This document shows positions 8,074 to 16,635 of a DNA stretch of 64,000 bases, in pieces. The stretch lies in contig NZ_CP107929.1 in NCBI RefSeq assembly GCF_036017915.1, forward strand, positions 4,530,001 to 4,594,000, read 5' to 3'. The stretch is from Micromonospora sp. NBC_00421. GTDB lineage: Bacteria; Actinomycetota; Actinomycetes; Mycobacteriales; Micromonosporaceae. The first letter of the stretch is position 1. The number at the start of each line of letters is the position of its first letter. Made by a program: the position numbers and the translations under genes. Below the pieces are notes generated by a model. The model worked only from the letters and a program-made list of their open reading frames with translations. It made no database searches and was not told the origin of the DNA.

Positions 8074-8550
8074 ATGACCGCGCCCGACCGCCTCGCCCCC
8101 GGTGACCCCGCCCCCGACTTCACCCTCCCCACCGACACCGGCGAGACGCTCTCCCTGGCCGCGCTGCGCGGTCGCCGGGTCATCCTGTACGCCTACCCGG
8201 CGGCGATGACCCCCGGCTGCACCAAGCAGGCCTGCGACTTCCGCGACTCGCTCGCCTCGCTCCGGGCCGCCGGCTACCAGGTGGTCGGCATCTCCCCCGA
8301 CAAGCCCGCCAAGCTGGCGAAGTTCCGCGAGCGCGACGCGATCACCTTCCCGCTGGTCGCCGACGTCGACAAGGCGGTGCTCACCGCGTACGGCGCCTTC
8401 GGCGAGAAGCAGCTCTACGGCCGTACGGTGACCGGGGTGATCCGGTCCACCTTCGTGATCGACCCGGACGGAAAGGTCGAGCACGCGTTCTACAACGTGA
8501 AGGCCACCGGCCACGTCGCCAAGCTGCGCCGCGACCTCGGCCTCGACTGA
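8074..8550 (+). CDS. bcp: Thioredoxin-dependent peroxiredoxin (BCP/PrxQ type)
   Basis: 158 aa. The peroxidatic cysteine is C49 in the MTPGCTKQ motif and the resolving cysteine is C54 (ACDF), the 5-residue spacing of atypical PrxQ/BCP proteins. It reduces H2O2 and organic hydroperoxides using thioredoxin in the cytoplasm. Length is typical. The start is set by TAGGGT at 8061-8066, 7 nt before the ATG, which points to a leaderless transcript; the long open frame upstream overlaps cbiM and is not coding. Confidence 0.93.
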   Translation: MTAPDRLAPGDPAPDFTLPTDTGETLSLAALRGRRVILYAYPAAMTPGCTKQACDFRDSLASLRAAGYQVVGISPDKPAKLAKFRERDAITFPLVADVDKAVLTAYGAFGEKQLYGRTVTGVIRSTFVIDPDGKVEHAFYNVKATGHVAKLRRDLGLD

Positions 8551-8581
8551 GCGCGTCACACCCGGCCACTACGCTCGGCGT

Positions 8582-9450
8582 GTGGTCCGGTACCGATATC
8601 CACCCCAGGTGCTCGCCGAGGCAGCCGCCGCCGCCCACTCCGTCACCGGCGTGCTGCGGCTGCTCGGCGTACGCCTCAACGGTGGCTCACACGCCCATAT
8701 CAGCCGGCAGTTGCGCCGCTTCGGCATCGACACCTCCCACTTCACCCGCCGCCCGGCGAGCAGCGGACCGCCCGGACGACGCACCCCGTCGGCCCAGGTG
8801 CTGCGTCCGCTCCCGGACGGTTCCCGACGCGTCCCGGGGGCCCGGCTCAAGGGCGCGCTACGCGACATCGGCGTACCGGACGAGTGCGAGGAGTGCGGCA
8901 CCGGGCCGGTCTGGCGGGGCGGCCCGGTGACCCTGCATGTCGACCACCTCAACGGTGACTTCCTCGACAACCGGCCACCGAACCTGCGCCTGCTCTGCCC
9001 CAACTGCCACAGTCAGACCCCCACCTACGCCGGGCGCAACCGGTCAGCTCCGGCGCTTGTCGCATCCCACCCGCCCGTACCGCCACCGCGTCACGAACCG
9101 GTCGACGCAGAGCAGATCGCAGAGATGATCCGGCAGGTGGAGGTGGGTGCCGTCGGGCCGAGCGAGGCGGCCCGACGAATCGGTTGCCACCGTAACCACA
9201 TCTCCCGGCTCCGGCACGGCTCGCCACCACCGGCAGCGTCACCGCCCCGCGCCGTGAGCCGGGCGGTTCCCCGCACCACCAGACCGTCATCCGGTATGCG
9301 CTGGCCCGTCCAGAGCTTGGCCCTCGGAAACTCGCCGAGTTCGTCCGACAGGCGACGGACGGCAGCTGCGTCGTCAGTCACGGGACGGTCTCGAACATTC
9401 TGCGCCGGGCCGGGCTCTCCACCGTTTCCGCCCGACGCTCTAAACTCTGA
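8582..9450 (+). pseudogene. HNH endonuclease-like gene with C-terminal HTH, apparently frameshifted
   Basis: The N-terminal part (frame of 8582) is coherent: an HTH-like region with LNGGSHAHI, then an HNH core with CEECG, HVDHLNGDFLDNRP and LLCPNCHSQTP (zinc cysteines and catalytic His visible), then a small HTH with EAARRIGCHRNHISRL ending near 9215. Beyond that this frame turns into low-quality sequence and would run through the tRNA. In the frame one base earlier (9196-9450) a sensible HTH-like tail appears (VIRYALARPELGPRKLAEF, then GTVSNILRRAG), ending at TGA 9448. A single-base indel between about 9196 and 9275 would restore one 290-aa protein. GTG 8582 has TACGCT 6 nt upstream. It could be a real pseudogene or an assembly error. 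Confidence 0.6.
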
Positions 9451-9455
9451 CCCGA

Positions 9456-9541
9456 GCGGGAGTGGCGGAATGGCAGACGCGGTAGGTTTAGGTCCTATTG
9501 TCCGAAAGGACGTGGGGGTTCAAGTCCCCCCTCCCGCACCA
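9456..9541 (+). tRNA. tRNA-Leu (anticodon UAG)
   Basis: An 86-nt class II tRNA. The acceptor stem is GCGGGAG pairing with CTCCCGC, CCA is encoded, and the anticodon loop TTTAGGT carries TAG. A long variable arm with a TGTCC/GGACG stem and a GGTTCAAGTCC T-arm are present. TAAACT at 9441-9446 is a plausible -10 for the tRNA and lies inside the 3' end of the broken HNH/HTH reading frame. Confidence 0.96.
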
Positions 9542-9606
9542 CCCGACCCTGTCAGGAGGGTCACGATCGGGGGCTCAGGTCGGGTCGGGGCGGCAGGATC
9601 GGCAGG

Positions 9607-10134
9607 GTGAGCCTGCGCTTCGTCCTCGACCCCGACCTCACCTCCGAGCTGCGTGAACAGGTCGTCGACCTCTGGGTCGACGCCACCAACGCCGGTGGTG
9701 CGGTCGGTTTCGTCGCCCCGGTCACCGTCACCGACGTACGCCCCGTCGCCGAGGCCGCCTTCGCCGCCGTCACCGACGGCCCGGACCGGCTGCTGGTCGG
9801 GTACGAGGGCGACCGGCCGGTCGCGGTGCTGTTCCTCACCGACAACCGGTTCCGGTTGAAGGCGCACTGGGGCGTCCTCAAGCGGGTGATGGTCCACCCG
9901 GACACCCAGGGGCGCGGCTACGGGCGGGCCCTGATGCGGGAGGCCGCCCGGCGCGCACCCGGGCTGGGCTGGCGGGCGCTGCACGTGACGGTGCGCGGCG
10001 GGCTGGGCCTGGAGGGGTTCTACGACCGGCTCGGCTACCGCGAGGTGGGCCGGCTGCCTGGCGCGCTGCGGGTGGCGCCCGGCGACGATCGTGACGAGAT
10101 CCTCATGTGGCTCGACCTGGACACCCCAGCCTGA
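9607..10134 (+). CDS. GNAT-family N-acetyltransferase
   Basis: 175 aa. The GNAT core is visible with motif A as VMVHPDTQGRGYGRALM (residues about 97-113, acetyl-CoA pyrophosphate loop) and a C-terminal GLEGFYDRLGYREVG segment. Substrate cannot be told. GTG 9607 opens shortly after tRNA-Leu; CAGGAT 7 nt upstream is a weak leaderless-type -10. It is convergent with the expansin-like gene. Confidence 0.85.
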   Translation: MSLRFVLDPDLTSELREQVVDLWVDATNAGGAVGFVAPVTVTDVRPVAEAAFAAVTDGPDRLLVGYEGDRPVAVLFLTDNRFRLKAHWGVLKRVMVHPDTQGRGYGRALMREAARRAPGLGWRALHVTVRGGLGLEGFYDRLGYREVGRLPGALRVAPGDDRDEILMWLDLDTPA

Positions 10135-10296
10135 CCACCCCCGCTCTGCCGCCCGATCAACCCAGGGTCGGCGACGCGGTGGCGTCGGCTGATTCCGCCA
10201 CCGCAACCTCCCCGAGGTGGTGGCGCGGGCCGAGCCGACCCGCGAGGCGAGACAGCGCGAGGGCCGGGCAGCGCGAGGTGGGCGGCCGGCGGGCCG

Positions 10297-11433
10297 TCAG
10301 CCCCGCGAGGCGCAGCCGACCGGCCGGCCGGCGCCCGGCGCCGACGATGCGGCGAGAGCGGGCACGCCGGTCCCGTCCTGCGGGGCGGGTGCGGCGGCGG
10401 ACGCGACCGCCGACGGGCTGGCGGTGGTCCGGCTCGCGGTGACGCTGGGGCGTGGCGAGGACGACCGGGTGGACGGGGTGGACGGGGTCGCCCGCGCAGC
10501 CGGGGCGCTGCCGCCGCCGTACATCTTCACGGTGCTGCGTTGCACCCGGCCGGGGGACATGGTGATGCCGGTGGCGGTGACCCGGTGGCCGTACACGTCG
10601 GTGACCCGGACGGCGTACGGCCCGGGACCGGCCCCGGAGTCGACCAGCCAGTAGTTGTAGTCCTGCCGGGCGGTGGTACGCCAGGCGCCGGAGCCCTGTC
10701 GTACCTCGACGGTGCGCAGCGGGTTGCCGTGCTCGGCGACCAGCACGGCGAACCAGTACTGCGAGGCGCCCTCCTTGATCCGGAAGGTGAGCGGGCCGGC
10801 CAGCGGCGGGTCGACCGCCGCACGGTAGCTGACGGTGACGATGCCCTGCACCGGGTCGGCGATCCGGGCGAACGCCTCGCGGGAGAGGTCGATGTGCCCG
10901 GCGGCGCACTCCGGGCACTGGTCCATGATCAGGACCCGGACGGTGCCCCGGGGGCCGGTGACGTCGAGGTAGCCGCCACAGGCCGCGCCGGCGCTGTACT
11001 CGGTGGGACCGAGCGCCACGTAGAGCCGGTTCGCCGGGGCGGACGGATAGGAGCAGTTCCCGCCGGCACCCTTCGAGTCGTAGAAGGTGGCCTTCCCCTT
11101 GTGGACCGTACCCCCGGTGGGTGGAGCCGCCAGCGGAATCTGCCCGGCGGCCAGGGCAACCGGCGCGACGCCGGCCGCCGCGGCGAACCCGGCCGGCGCG
11201 GCAAGCCCGCCCGGTGGGGCGGCGCAGGCCGGGGCGGCGCCGGAGCGCAGCGCCAGGCTGAGCCCGAGCACTGTGGCGAGCGCGGCGACGCCTCCGGCGA
11301 CCAGCCAGCGGCGACGTCCGACGCCCCGGGCGCGGCGACGCCCCGGCCCGGGACGGCCGGCGGACCCGTCAGGGGCGCTGCGGACCGGCCCGGGGCCGCC
11401 TGTGGGTTCCTCGGACACGCTGCCATCGGTCAC
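10297..11433 (-). CDS. Secreted expansin-like protein (DPBB plus CBM63-like)
   Basis: 378 aa with an Arg-rich N-terminus and one hydrophobic segment (about 43-62) acting as signal or anchor. A double-psi beta-barrel follows, with KATFYDSKGAGGNCSYP, then MDQCPECAAGHIDLS, the Asp-containing motif of expansins. A second beta-rich domain (KEGASQYWFAVLV to VTATGITMSPG) resembles the cellulose-binding domain 2 of bacterial expansins. The C-terminus is a Ser/Thr/Pro-rich tail. Such proteins loosen cellulose or wall polymers without hydrolysis. A second expansin with a CBM2 lies at 43585-44952 and a GH12 cellulase at 38608-39735. Confidence 0.8.
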   Translation of the reverse strand: MTDGSVSEEPTGGPGPVRSAPDGSAGRPGPGRRRARGVGRRRWLVAGGVAALATVLGLSLALRSGAAPACAAPPGGLAAPAGFAAAAGVAPVALAAGQIPLAAPPTGGTVHKGKATFYDSKGAGGNCSYPSAPANRLYVALGPTEYSAGAACGGYLDVTGPRGTVRVLIMDQCPECAAGHIDLSREAFARIADPVQGIVTVSYRAAVDPPLAGPLTFRIKEGASQYWFAVLVAEHGNPLRTVEVRQGSGAWRTTARQDYNYWLVDSGAGPGPYAVRVTDVYGHRVTATGITMSPGRVQRSTVKMYGGGSAPAARATPSTPSTRSSSPRPSVTASRTTASPSAVASAAAPAPQDGTGVPALAASSAPGAGRPVGCASRG

Positions 11434-11487
11434 GCCGACCGATGCTGCCGGAGCGGGCGTCCCGGGGACAAGCCGCCTAAGCGAAAG

Positions 11488-11814
11488 CTAAGCCGGTCGA
11501 CCGGTCTGGTCGCGGTAGAGCCCCGAAGCGATCACGGTGAGCGACCGCAGTGGCTCGGCGGTCTCCGGTCGGGTGCGCAGCAGGTCCTCCAGGCGGACCC
11601 GCCAACGGCCGGCTTCGACGGCGGCGGCGTCGGGGGTGGTCCGGGCCCACGGCCGCAGCCGCTGCTGGGTGTCCCGCAGGGACCGCGCGTGGTCGGGGCC
11701 GAGCAGCGCGCCGACCTCGTCGCACAACCAGTCGAAGAGCCGGTCGTCGGGGACGGCCGAAACGATCAGCCGGGCCATGTCCCAGGCCACGCGGGGCTGG
11801 TGGAGAACCTGCAT
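11488..11814 (-). CDS. Small hypothetical protein
   Basis: 108 aa from ATG 11814, with GGAGGA 6-7 nt upstream deciding the start. Mostly helical, charged and soluble (VSAVPDDRLFDWLCDEVGAL, then PDHARSLRDTQQRLRPWAR). No recognised domain, no signal peptide. Monocistronic, between the expansin and the methyltransferase. Confidence 0.7.
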   Translation of the reverse strand: MQVLHQPRVAWDMARLIVSAVPDDRLFDWLCDEVGALLGPDHARSLRDTQQRLRPWARTTPDAAAVEAGRWRVRLEDLLRTRPETAEPLRSLTVIASGLYRDQTGRPA

Positions 11815-11983
11815 CTCGACTCCTCCGTCGGTGGTGGTGGTTCGGCAATCATCGATCCATGACCGACCCGGGGCAACCCCCGGCCGGCGGAGTGCGCCTC
11901 GACCGTCCGGCACCGCCCCTGCCGCAGGGTGCCGTCCCCCGCCCGGCCCCGCCGGCCAGGCCCGGGTCACAGTCGGTCGGGCC

Positions 11984-12817
11984 TCACCAGGCGACGCCGA
12001 TGCCGTCGCCGGGGTACCAGTGGTCGAGCGGGGTCTCCCGGTAGGCGAGAAACCGGCGGTCGGTGCGCTCGGCATGCTCGGCCAGCACGCCGGTGGTGGT
12101 GACGTTGTCGGTGAGCAGGATCGCGCCGGAGGCCAGCTTCGGCTCGACCGCGTCGAACTCGCGGCGCTCGTGGGCGTGGCTGTGGTCGCTGTCGTGCAGG
12201 AACAGGTCGACCGGCCGGTCCAGGGCGGCGATCGCGGTGACCGAGTCGCCGACCACCAGGTCGATCACGTCGGACCAGGGCGCGCTGCGGGCCAGGTAGC
12301 CGGCCTCCGGGTTGACGTCCAGCGAGGTGAGCCGGCCGGGGTGCCCCTCGGCGGCGTTGCGCAGCAGGGCGGCGGCGAGCACGCAGCTACCGAGCCCCTT
12401 GTCGGTGCCGGTCTCGACGACGTGGGCGGGGCGGGTGGCCCGGACGATCGCGTACCAGCCGACCCTGCGCGCGTAGCGGACCCGACGGTCGGCCAGGCCG
12501 CGTCGAGCGGACCGGGCGGTGGCCTGTTCGATGTGCCGGCGCAGCGCCGCGTCACCGGTGATCTCGGCGAGGTACCCCCGGACCCGGGCCACCGGGACGT
12601 CGCAGACCACGCTGACGAACCAGGTGAGGTGCTGTCGGCTGAGCTGGGTCAACTCGTAGGTGTAGTTGTGGTGCTCCCGGGAGGTGGCCAGCCACCTGGC
12701 CGAGGTGCGCAGCACCTTCACGTCGTAGCGGGCGACCCGGGCGAGCCGTCCGGGGAAGGCGGCCACCGGTGCCAGCGGGGTACGGGCGATGGCCCGGCGC
12801 AGTTTCGTCGCGTCCAC
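11984..12817 (-). CDS. Class I SAM-dependent methyltransferase (Methyltransf_24-like)
   Basis: 277 aa. An N-terminal helical region (1-125) is followed by a Rossmann methyltransferase core: motif I VVETGTDKGLGSCVLA, acidic strand-2 end LTSLDVNPEAG, motif with DLFLHDSDHSHAHERREF and GAILLTDNV. The D-H-S-H-x3-E pattern is typical of the methyltransferase-24/cephalosporin-hydroxylase-like group. Substrate unknown. GTG 12817 has TAGAAC 6 nt upstream, a weaker variant of the leaderless promoter seen elsewhere here. Confidence 0.78.
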   Translation of the reverse strand: MDATKLRRAIARTPLAPVAAFPGRLARVARYDVKVLRTSARWLATSREHHNYTYELTQLSRQHLTWFVSVVCDVPVARVRGYLAEITGDAALRRHIEQATARSARRGLADRRVRYARRVGWYAIVRATRPAHVVETGTDKGLGSCVLAAALLRNAAEGHPGRLTSLDVNPEAGYLARSAPWSDVIDLVVGDSVTAIAALDRPVDLFLHDSDHSHAHERREFDAVEPKLASGAILLTDNVTTTGVLAEHAERTDRRFLAYRETPLDHWYPGDGIGVAW

Positions 12818-12942
12818 GGCGAGGTTCTACCAGCCGCAGGTGACAGGCGACTGAACGTCCAGCGTCCGGCAGACCTTCGGCCCTCGTCCCCTCGGGCGTA
12901 CGCGGGCTGCCCGACGGGGTGACGACTCAGTAACATGCGGCC

Positions 12943-13983
12943 ATGCCAGCAGGCGAGCAGGTTTCGGATTCCGCCCCGGTCACCTCCACCGAGGGCCCCG
13001 GGTCACCGCCGAAGCGACGGCGGGGCTGGCGGATCGCGCTGGTGGTCGTGCTGGCGCTGGCCCTGCTCGGAGCGGGTGGCGTCGCGGCGGGCGCGCTCTA
13101 TCTGCGCTCGGTGGAGAAGGACGTCGAGCGGGTGGACGCCTTCACCGGGGTGCCGACGGAGAACCGGCCGCCGGTGGTGGCCCGGGACGCCACGAACATC
13201 ATGATCCTGGGCAGCGACTCCCGGGATCCGGAGCGGACCGAGGGGTCGCGTACCGACACGATCATCCTGGCCCACCTGCCGAAGGACCGGAAGAGCGCCC
13301 AGTTCGTCTCGATCCCCCGGGACACCTGGGTCCGGGTGCCCCGGTCGACCGACGGCCGGAACGGCGGTCGGACCGCGAAGATCAACGCGGCGTACGCCTG
13401 GGGCGGGATTCCGCTGATGGTGCAGACCGTCGAGGAGTTCACCAGGGTGCACGTCGACCACGTGGCGGTGGTCGACTTCGCCGGCTTCCAGGAGATCGTC
13501 GACGCGCTGGGCGGGGTGGACATCACCGTCGACCACCGCTTCACCTCGATCCACCCGCCGTTGCGCACCTTCGCCGCCGGTCGGCAGACGATGGACGGCG
13601 AGACGGCGCTTGACTACTCCCGGCAGCGCAAGCAGTTCCCGGACGGTGACTTCGCCCGGATCCGGCACCAGCAGCAGGTGATCCGGGCGATCCTCGACAA
13701 GGCGGCCACCGGGGGCATCCTGACCAGCCCGGGGAAGCTCGACGACTTCGTCCGGGCCGCCTCGGCGTCGGTCTCCGTCGACCGGGAGATGTCGCTGCTG
13801 GACCTGGCGACCGAGCTGCGCGGCCTGCGGGGCGGCAACCTGACCTTCGTCACCAGCCCGTCCCGGGGCACCGGCCGGGTGGGCACCGAGAGTGTGGTCT
13901 TCGCCGACGAGCAGAAGTCCGAGGCGTTCTACGACGCGGTCCGCCGGGACGCCACCGCCGAGATCGTCCGCGCCGCCCGCTGA
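12943..13983 (+). CDS. LytR-CpsA-Psr (LCP) family cell-wall glycopolymer ligase
   Basis: 346 aa. A cytoplasmic basic segment precedes one transmembrane helix (about 27-50) and an extracytoplasmic LCP domain. Visible motifs are NIMILGSDSRDP, GSRTDTIILAHLP, SIPRDTWVRVP (the Arg/Asp pyrophosphate-binding set) and LDYSRQRKQFPDGDFARIRHQQ. LCP enzymes attach teichoic acid or arabinogalactan-type polymers to peptidoglycan. TAACAT at 12931-12936 sits 6 nt before the ATG, fixing the start as a leaderless one. Confidence 0.92.
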   Translation: MPAGEQVSDSAPVTSTEGPGSPPKRRRGWRIALVVVLALALLGAGGVAAGALYLRSVEKDVERVDAFTGVPTENRPPVVARDATNIMILGSDSRDPERTEGSRTDTIILAHLPKDRKSAQFVSIPRDTWVRVPRSTDGRNGGRTAKINAAYAWGGIPLMVQTVEEFTRVHVDHVAVVDFAGFQEIVDALGGVDITVDHRFTSIHPPLRTFAAGRQTMDGETALDYSRQRKQFPDGDFARIRHQQQVIRAILDKAATGGILTSPGKLDDFVRAASASVSVDREMSLLDLATELRGLRGGNLTFVTSPSRGTGRVGTESVVFADEQKSEAFYDAVRRDATAEIVRAAR

Positions 13984-14019
13984 CAGGCGCAGCCGGCACG
14001 ACGCGGGAACGGGCGACGC

Positions 14020-14048
14020 TTGCCCCTGAAATATTTCATGCATAGAGT
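14020..14048 (+). promoter_or_regulatory. hutR promoter with operator palindrome in the spacer
   Basis: TTGCCC (14020-14025) and TAGAGT (14043-14048) are separated by 17 bp, and the ATG of the RpiR gene follows 6 nt after the -10. The spacer contains the perfect 12-bp palindrome TGAAATATTTCA (14027-14038), which is strikingly AT-rich for this genome. It is placed to let a bound repressor exclude polymerase. Autoregulation by the RpiR protein is the likely reading. Confidence 0.7.
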
Positions 14049-14054
14049 CTCGGC

Positions 14055-14906
14055 ATGAATGAAGGAGCCGTCGCCGCGCCGCCGGACCGGCTGCTCGGCC
14101 TGTTCCACGGGGTCCGGCTCACCCCCACCCAGCGGCGCATCGCGCACTGCCTGGTGCAGCACGCCGCCACCGTGGCCTACCTGTCGGCGGCCGAGGTGGC
14201 CGAGCTGGCCGGGGTCAGCCAGCCGTCGGTGACCCGGTTCGCCGTGGCGCTCGGCCACGACGGCTACCCGGCGCTGCGCCGCCGGCTGCGCGAGCTGACC
14301 GCCGCCGGCCCCGACGGCCGCCCCGACGACGGCAACGAACTGCAAGCCGCGGTACGTGCCGAGATGGCCAACCTGGAACGGCTGGCCGGCGAGTTGGCCG
14401 ACCGGGACAAGATCGCCACCGCCGGCCGGCTGCTCGCGGCGAGCCGCCCGCTGCCGGTGCTCGGCCTGCGCGCCGCCGCCCCGCTGGCCGCCTACTTCGC
14501 CTACTTCGCCGCCAAGGTGCTTCCCGACGTCCGGGTCCTCGACGACGGCGGCAGCCTGCTCACCGACCGGCTCGAACAGGCCGCCTCGGCCGGGGCGGAC
14601 GCGCTGCTCGCCTTCGTGCTGCCCCGCTACCCCCGGGAGACCCTCGACGCGCTGCGGGCGGCCCGCGAAGCCGGCCTCACCGTCGTCGCGATCACCGACT
14701 CCCCGGTCAGCCCCGCCACCGAGTACGCCGCACTGGTGCTCCCCGCCGCCGTCGGCACCGACCTCGTCTTCGACCTGCACACCGCCCCGATGACGCTGGC
14801 GATGGTGGTGCTCCAGGCGATCTGCGACGCCGCACCGCTCCAGACCCAACGCCGTCTGGAGGCGTTCGAGTCGTCCGCCGCCCGTCGTCAGTTGTTCCTC
14901 GGCTGA
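14055..14906 (+). CDS. MurR/RpiR-family transcriptional regulator of the hut cluster
   Basis: 283 aa. The N-terminal HTH_6 domain (residues about 8-85; LSAAEVAELAGVSQPSVTRFAVALG is split here as recognition helix VSQPSVTRF) is followed by a SIS sugar/phospho-ligand domain (about 115-245). It stands 12 nt upstream of hutU, so it is probably the local histidine-pathway regulator; the inducer may be urocanate or a downstream intermediate (inference). Its own promoter carries a palindrome at 14027-14038. Confidence 0.85.
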   Translation: MNEGAVAAPPDRLLGLFHGVRLTPTQRRIAHCLVQHAATVAYLSAAEVAELAGVSQPSVTRFAVALGHDGYPALRRRLRELTAAGPDGRPDDGNELQAAVRAEMANLERLAGELADRDKIATAGRLLAASRPLPVLGLRAAAPLAAYFAYFAAKVLPDVRVLDDGGSLLTDRLEQAASAGADALLAFVLPRYPRETLDALRAAREAGLTVVAITDSPVSPATEYAALVLPAAVGTDLVFDLHTAPMTLAMVVLQAICDAAPLQTQRRLEAFESSAARRQLFLG

Positions 14907-14918
14907 GAGGAGTACGCC

Positions 14919-16574
14919 ATGCACCAGCCCGTCCGCGCCGCCCGTGGCACCACCCGTACCGCGAAGGGGTGGCCGCAGGAGGCCGCCCTGCGGATGCTGA
15001 TGAACAACCTCGACCCGGAGGTGGCCGAACGCCCCGACGACCTGGTGGTCTACGGCGGCACCGGGAAGGCGGCCCGGGACTGGCCGTCGTACCACGCGCT
15101 GGTGCGCACGCTCACCGAGCTGCGCGACGACGAGACGATGCTGGTGCAGTCGGGCCGCCCGGTCGGGGTGGTGCGGACCCACGAGTGGGCCCCCCGGGTG
15201 CTGCTTGCCAACTCCAACCTGGTCGGCGACTGGGCCACCTGGCCCGAGTTCCGCCGCCTGGAGTCGCTCGGCCTGACCATGTACGGGCAGATGACCGCCG
15301 GTTCGTGGATCTACATCGGCACCCAGGGCATCCTCCAGGGCACCTACGAGACGTTCGCCGCGGTCGCCGCGAAGTGCTTCGGCGGCAGCCTCGCCGGGAC
15401 GCTGACGCTCACCGCCGGCTGCGGCGGGATGGGCGGGGCGCAACCCCTCGCGGTCACCATGAACGACGGGGTCTGCCTGATCGTCGACGTGGACCGGACC
15501 CGGCTCGACCGGCGGGTGCACGACCGCTACCTCGACGAGGTGGCCGACGACCTGGACGACGCGGTCGCCCGGGTGCTGGCCGCGAAGCGGGACCGGCGGG
15601 CGTTGAGCGTCGGCGTTGTCGGCAACGCCGCCACCGTCTTCCCCGAACTGCTCCGCCGGGGCGTCGCGGTCGACGTGGTGACCGACCAGACCAGCGCGCA
15701 CGACCCGCTGTCGTACCTGCCGGAGGGGGTGGAGCTGGCCGACGCCCGGGACTACGCGCAGGCCAAGCCGGCCGAGTTCACCGACCGGGCGCGGGCGTCG
15801 ATGGCCAGGCACGTCGAGGCGATGGTCGGCTTCCTCGACGCGGGCGCGGAGGTGTTCGACTACGGCAACTCGATCCGGGGCGAGGCGCAGCTCGGCGGGT
15901 ACCCGCGGGCGTTCGACTTTCCCGGTTTCGTGCCGGCGTACATCAGGCCGTTGTTCTGCGAGGGTAGGGGGCCGTTCCGCTGGGCGGCGCTCTCCGGCGA
16001 CCCGGCCGACATCGCCGCCACCGACCGGGCCGTGCTCGACCTGTTCCCGGAGAACGAGTCGCTGGCCCGGTGGATGCGGATGGCCGCCGACCGGGTCGCC
16101 TTCCAGGGTCTGCCGGCCCGGATCTGCTGGCTGGGCTACGGCGAGCGGGACGTCGCCGGGGTTCGGTTCAACGAGATGGTCGCCGCCGGTGAGCTGTCCG
16201 CACCCGTGGTGATCGGCCGGGACCACCTGGACTGCGGCAGCGTCGCCAGCCCCTACCGGGAGACCGAGGCGATGGCCGACGGCTCCGACGCGATCGCCGA
16301 CTGGCCCCTGCTCAACGCGCTTGTCAACACCGCCAGCGGCGCGTCCTGGGTGTCCATCCACCACGGCGGTGGGGTGGGCATCGGCCGGTCCATCCACGCC
16401 GGTCAGGTCTGTGTCGCCGACGGCACCGCGCTGGCCGGGCAGAAGATCGAACGGGTGCTCAGCAACGACCCGGCGATGGGCGTCATCAGGCACGTCGACG
16501 CCGGCTACGACTCCGCCCGCGACGTCGCCGCCCGCACCGACGTCCGCATCCCCATGGCGGAGGGCACCGCGTGA
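14919..16574 (+). CDS. hutU: Urocanate hydratase
   Basis: 551 aa, normal length. It begins with the conserved [20 protein letters not shown] and [11 protein letters not shown] segments, contains the NAD-binding [15 protein letters not shown] loop and the [14 protein letters not shown] catalytic region. It converts urocanate to 4-imidazolone-5-propionate using tightly bound NAD. GAGAGGAG 8 nt upstream of the ATG is a strong RBS. The stop codon lies in the first bases of an intercistronic repeat (16571-16635). Confidence 0.97.
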   Translation: MHQPVRAARGTTRTAKGWPQEAALRMLMNNLDPEVAERPDDLVVYGGTGKAARDWPSYHALVRTLTELRDDETMLVQSGRPVGVVRTHEWAPRVLLANSNLVGDWATWPEFRRLESLGLTMYGQMTAGSWIYIGTQGILQGTYETFAAVAAKCFGGSLAGTLTLTAGCGGMGGAQPLAVTMNDGVCLIVDVDRTRLDRRVHDRYLDEVADDLDDAVARVLAAKRDRRALSVGVVGNAATVFPELLRRGVAVDVVTDQTSAHDPLSYLPEGVELADARDYAQAKPAEFTDRARASMARHVEAMVGFLDAGAEVFDYGNSIRGEAQLGGYPRAFDFPGFVPAYIRPLFCEGRGPFRWAALSGDPADIAATDRAVLDLFPENESLARWMRMAADRVAFQGLPARICWLGYGERDVAGVRFNEMVAAGELSAPVVIGRDHLDCGSVASPYRETEAMADGSDAIADWPLLNALVNTASGASWVSIHHGGGVGIGRSIHAGQVCVADGTALAGQKIERVLSNDPAMGVIRHVDAGYDSARDVAARTDVRIPMAEGTA

Positions 16575-16635
16575 GCGCGAGGAGCGCAGCGAAGCGGAGC
16601 ACCGCAGTCGCGAACAACGGAGGCACCGCGTGAGC
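16571..16635 (+). repeat. Intercistronic element, copy 1 (hutU to M20 gene)
   Basis: The element begins GTGAGCGCGAGGAG, with the hutU stop TGA at its second base. It has a central block CCGCAGTCGCGAAC (16602-16615) and ends with an RBS (GGAGG) and the next gene's start in GTGAG. A second copy with identical 14-nt start and central blocks lies at 27387-27451 on the minus strand between clpS and the DUF2017 gene. Confidence 0.7.

Noticed and set aside
9451..9610. C-terminal part of the HNH frame running through tRNA-Leu
   Set aside because: The tRNA is unambiguous and the peptide over it is meaningless; the gene more likely ended at 9450 in the neighbouring frame.
13929..16493. Very long open frame on the minus strand opposite hutR and hutU
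   Set aside because: It mirrors the codon-position GC bias of the plus-strand genes, has no domain, and is rich in Gly/His/Arg/Pro as expected of an antisense shadow.
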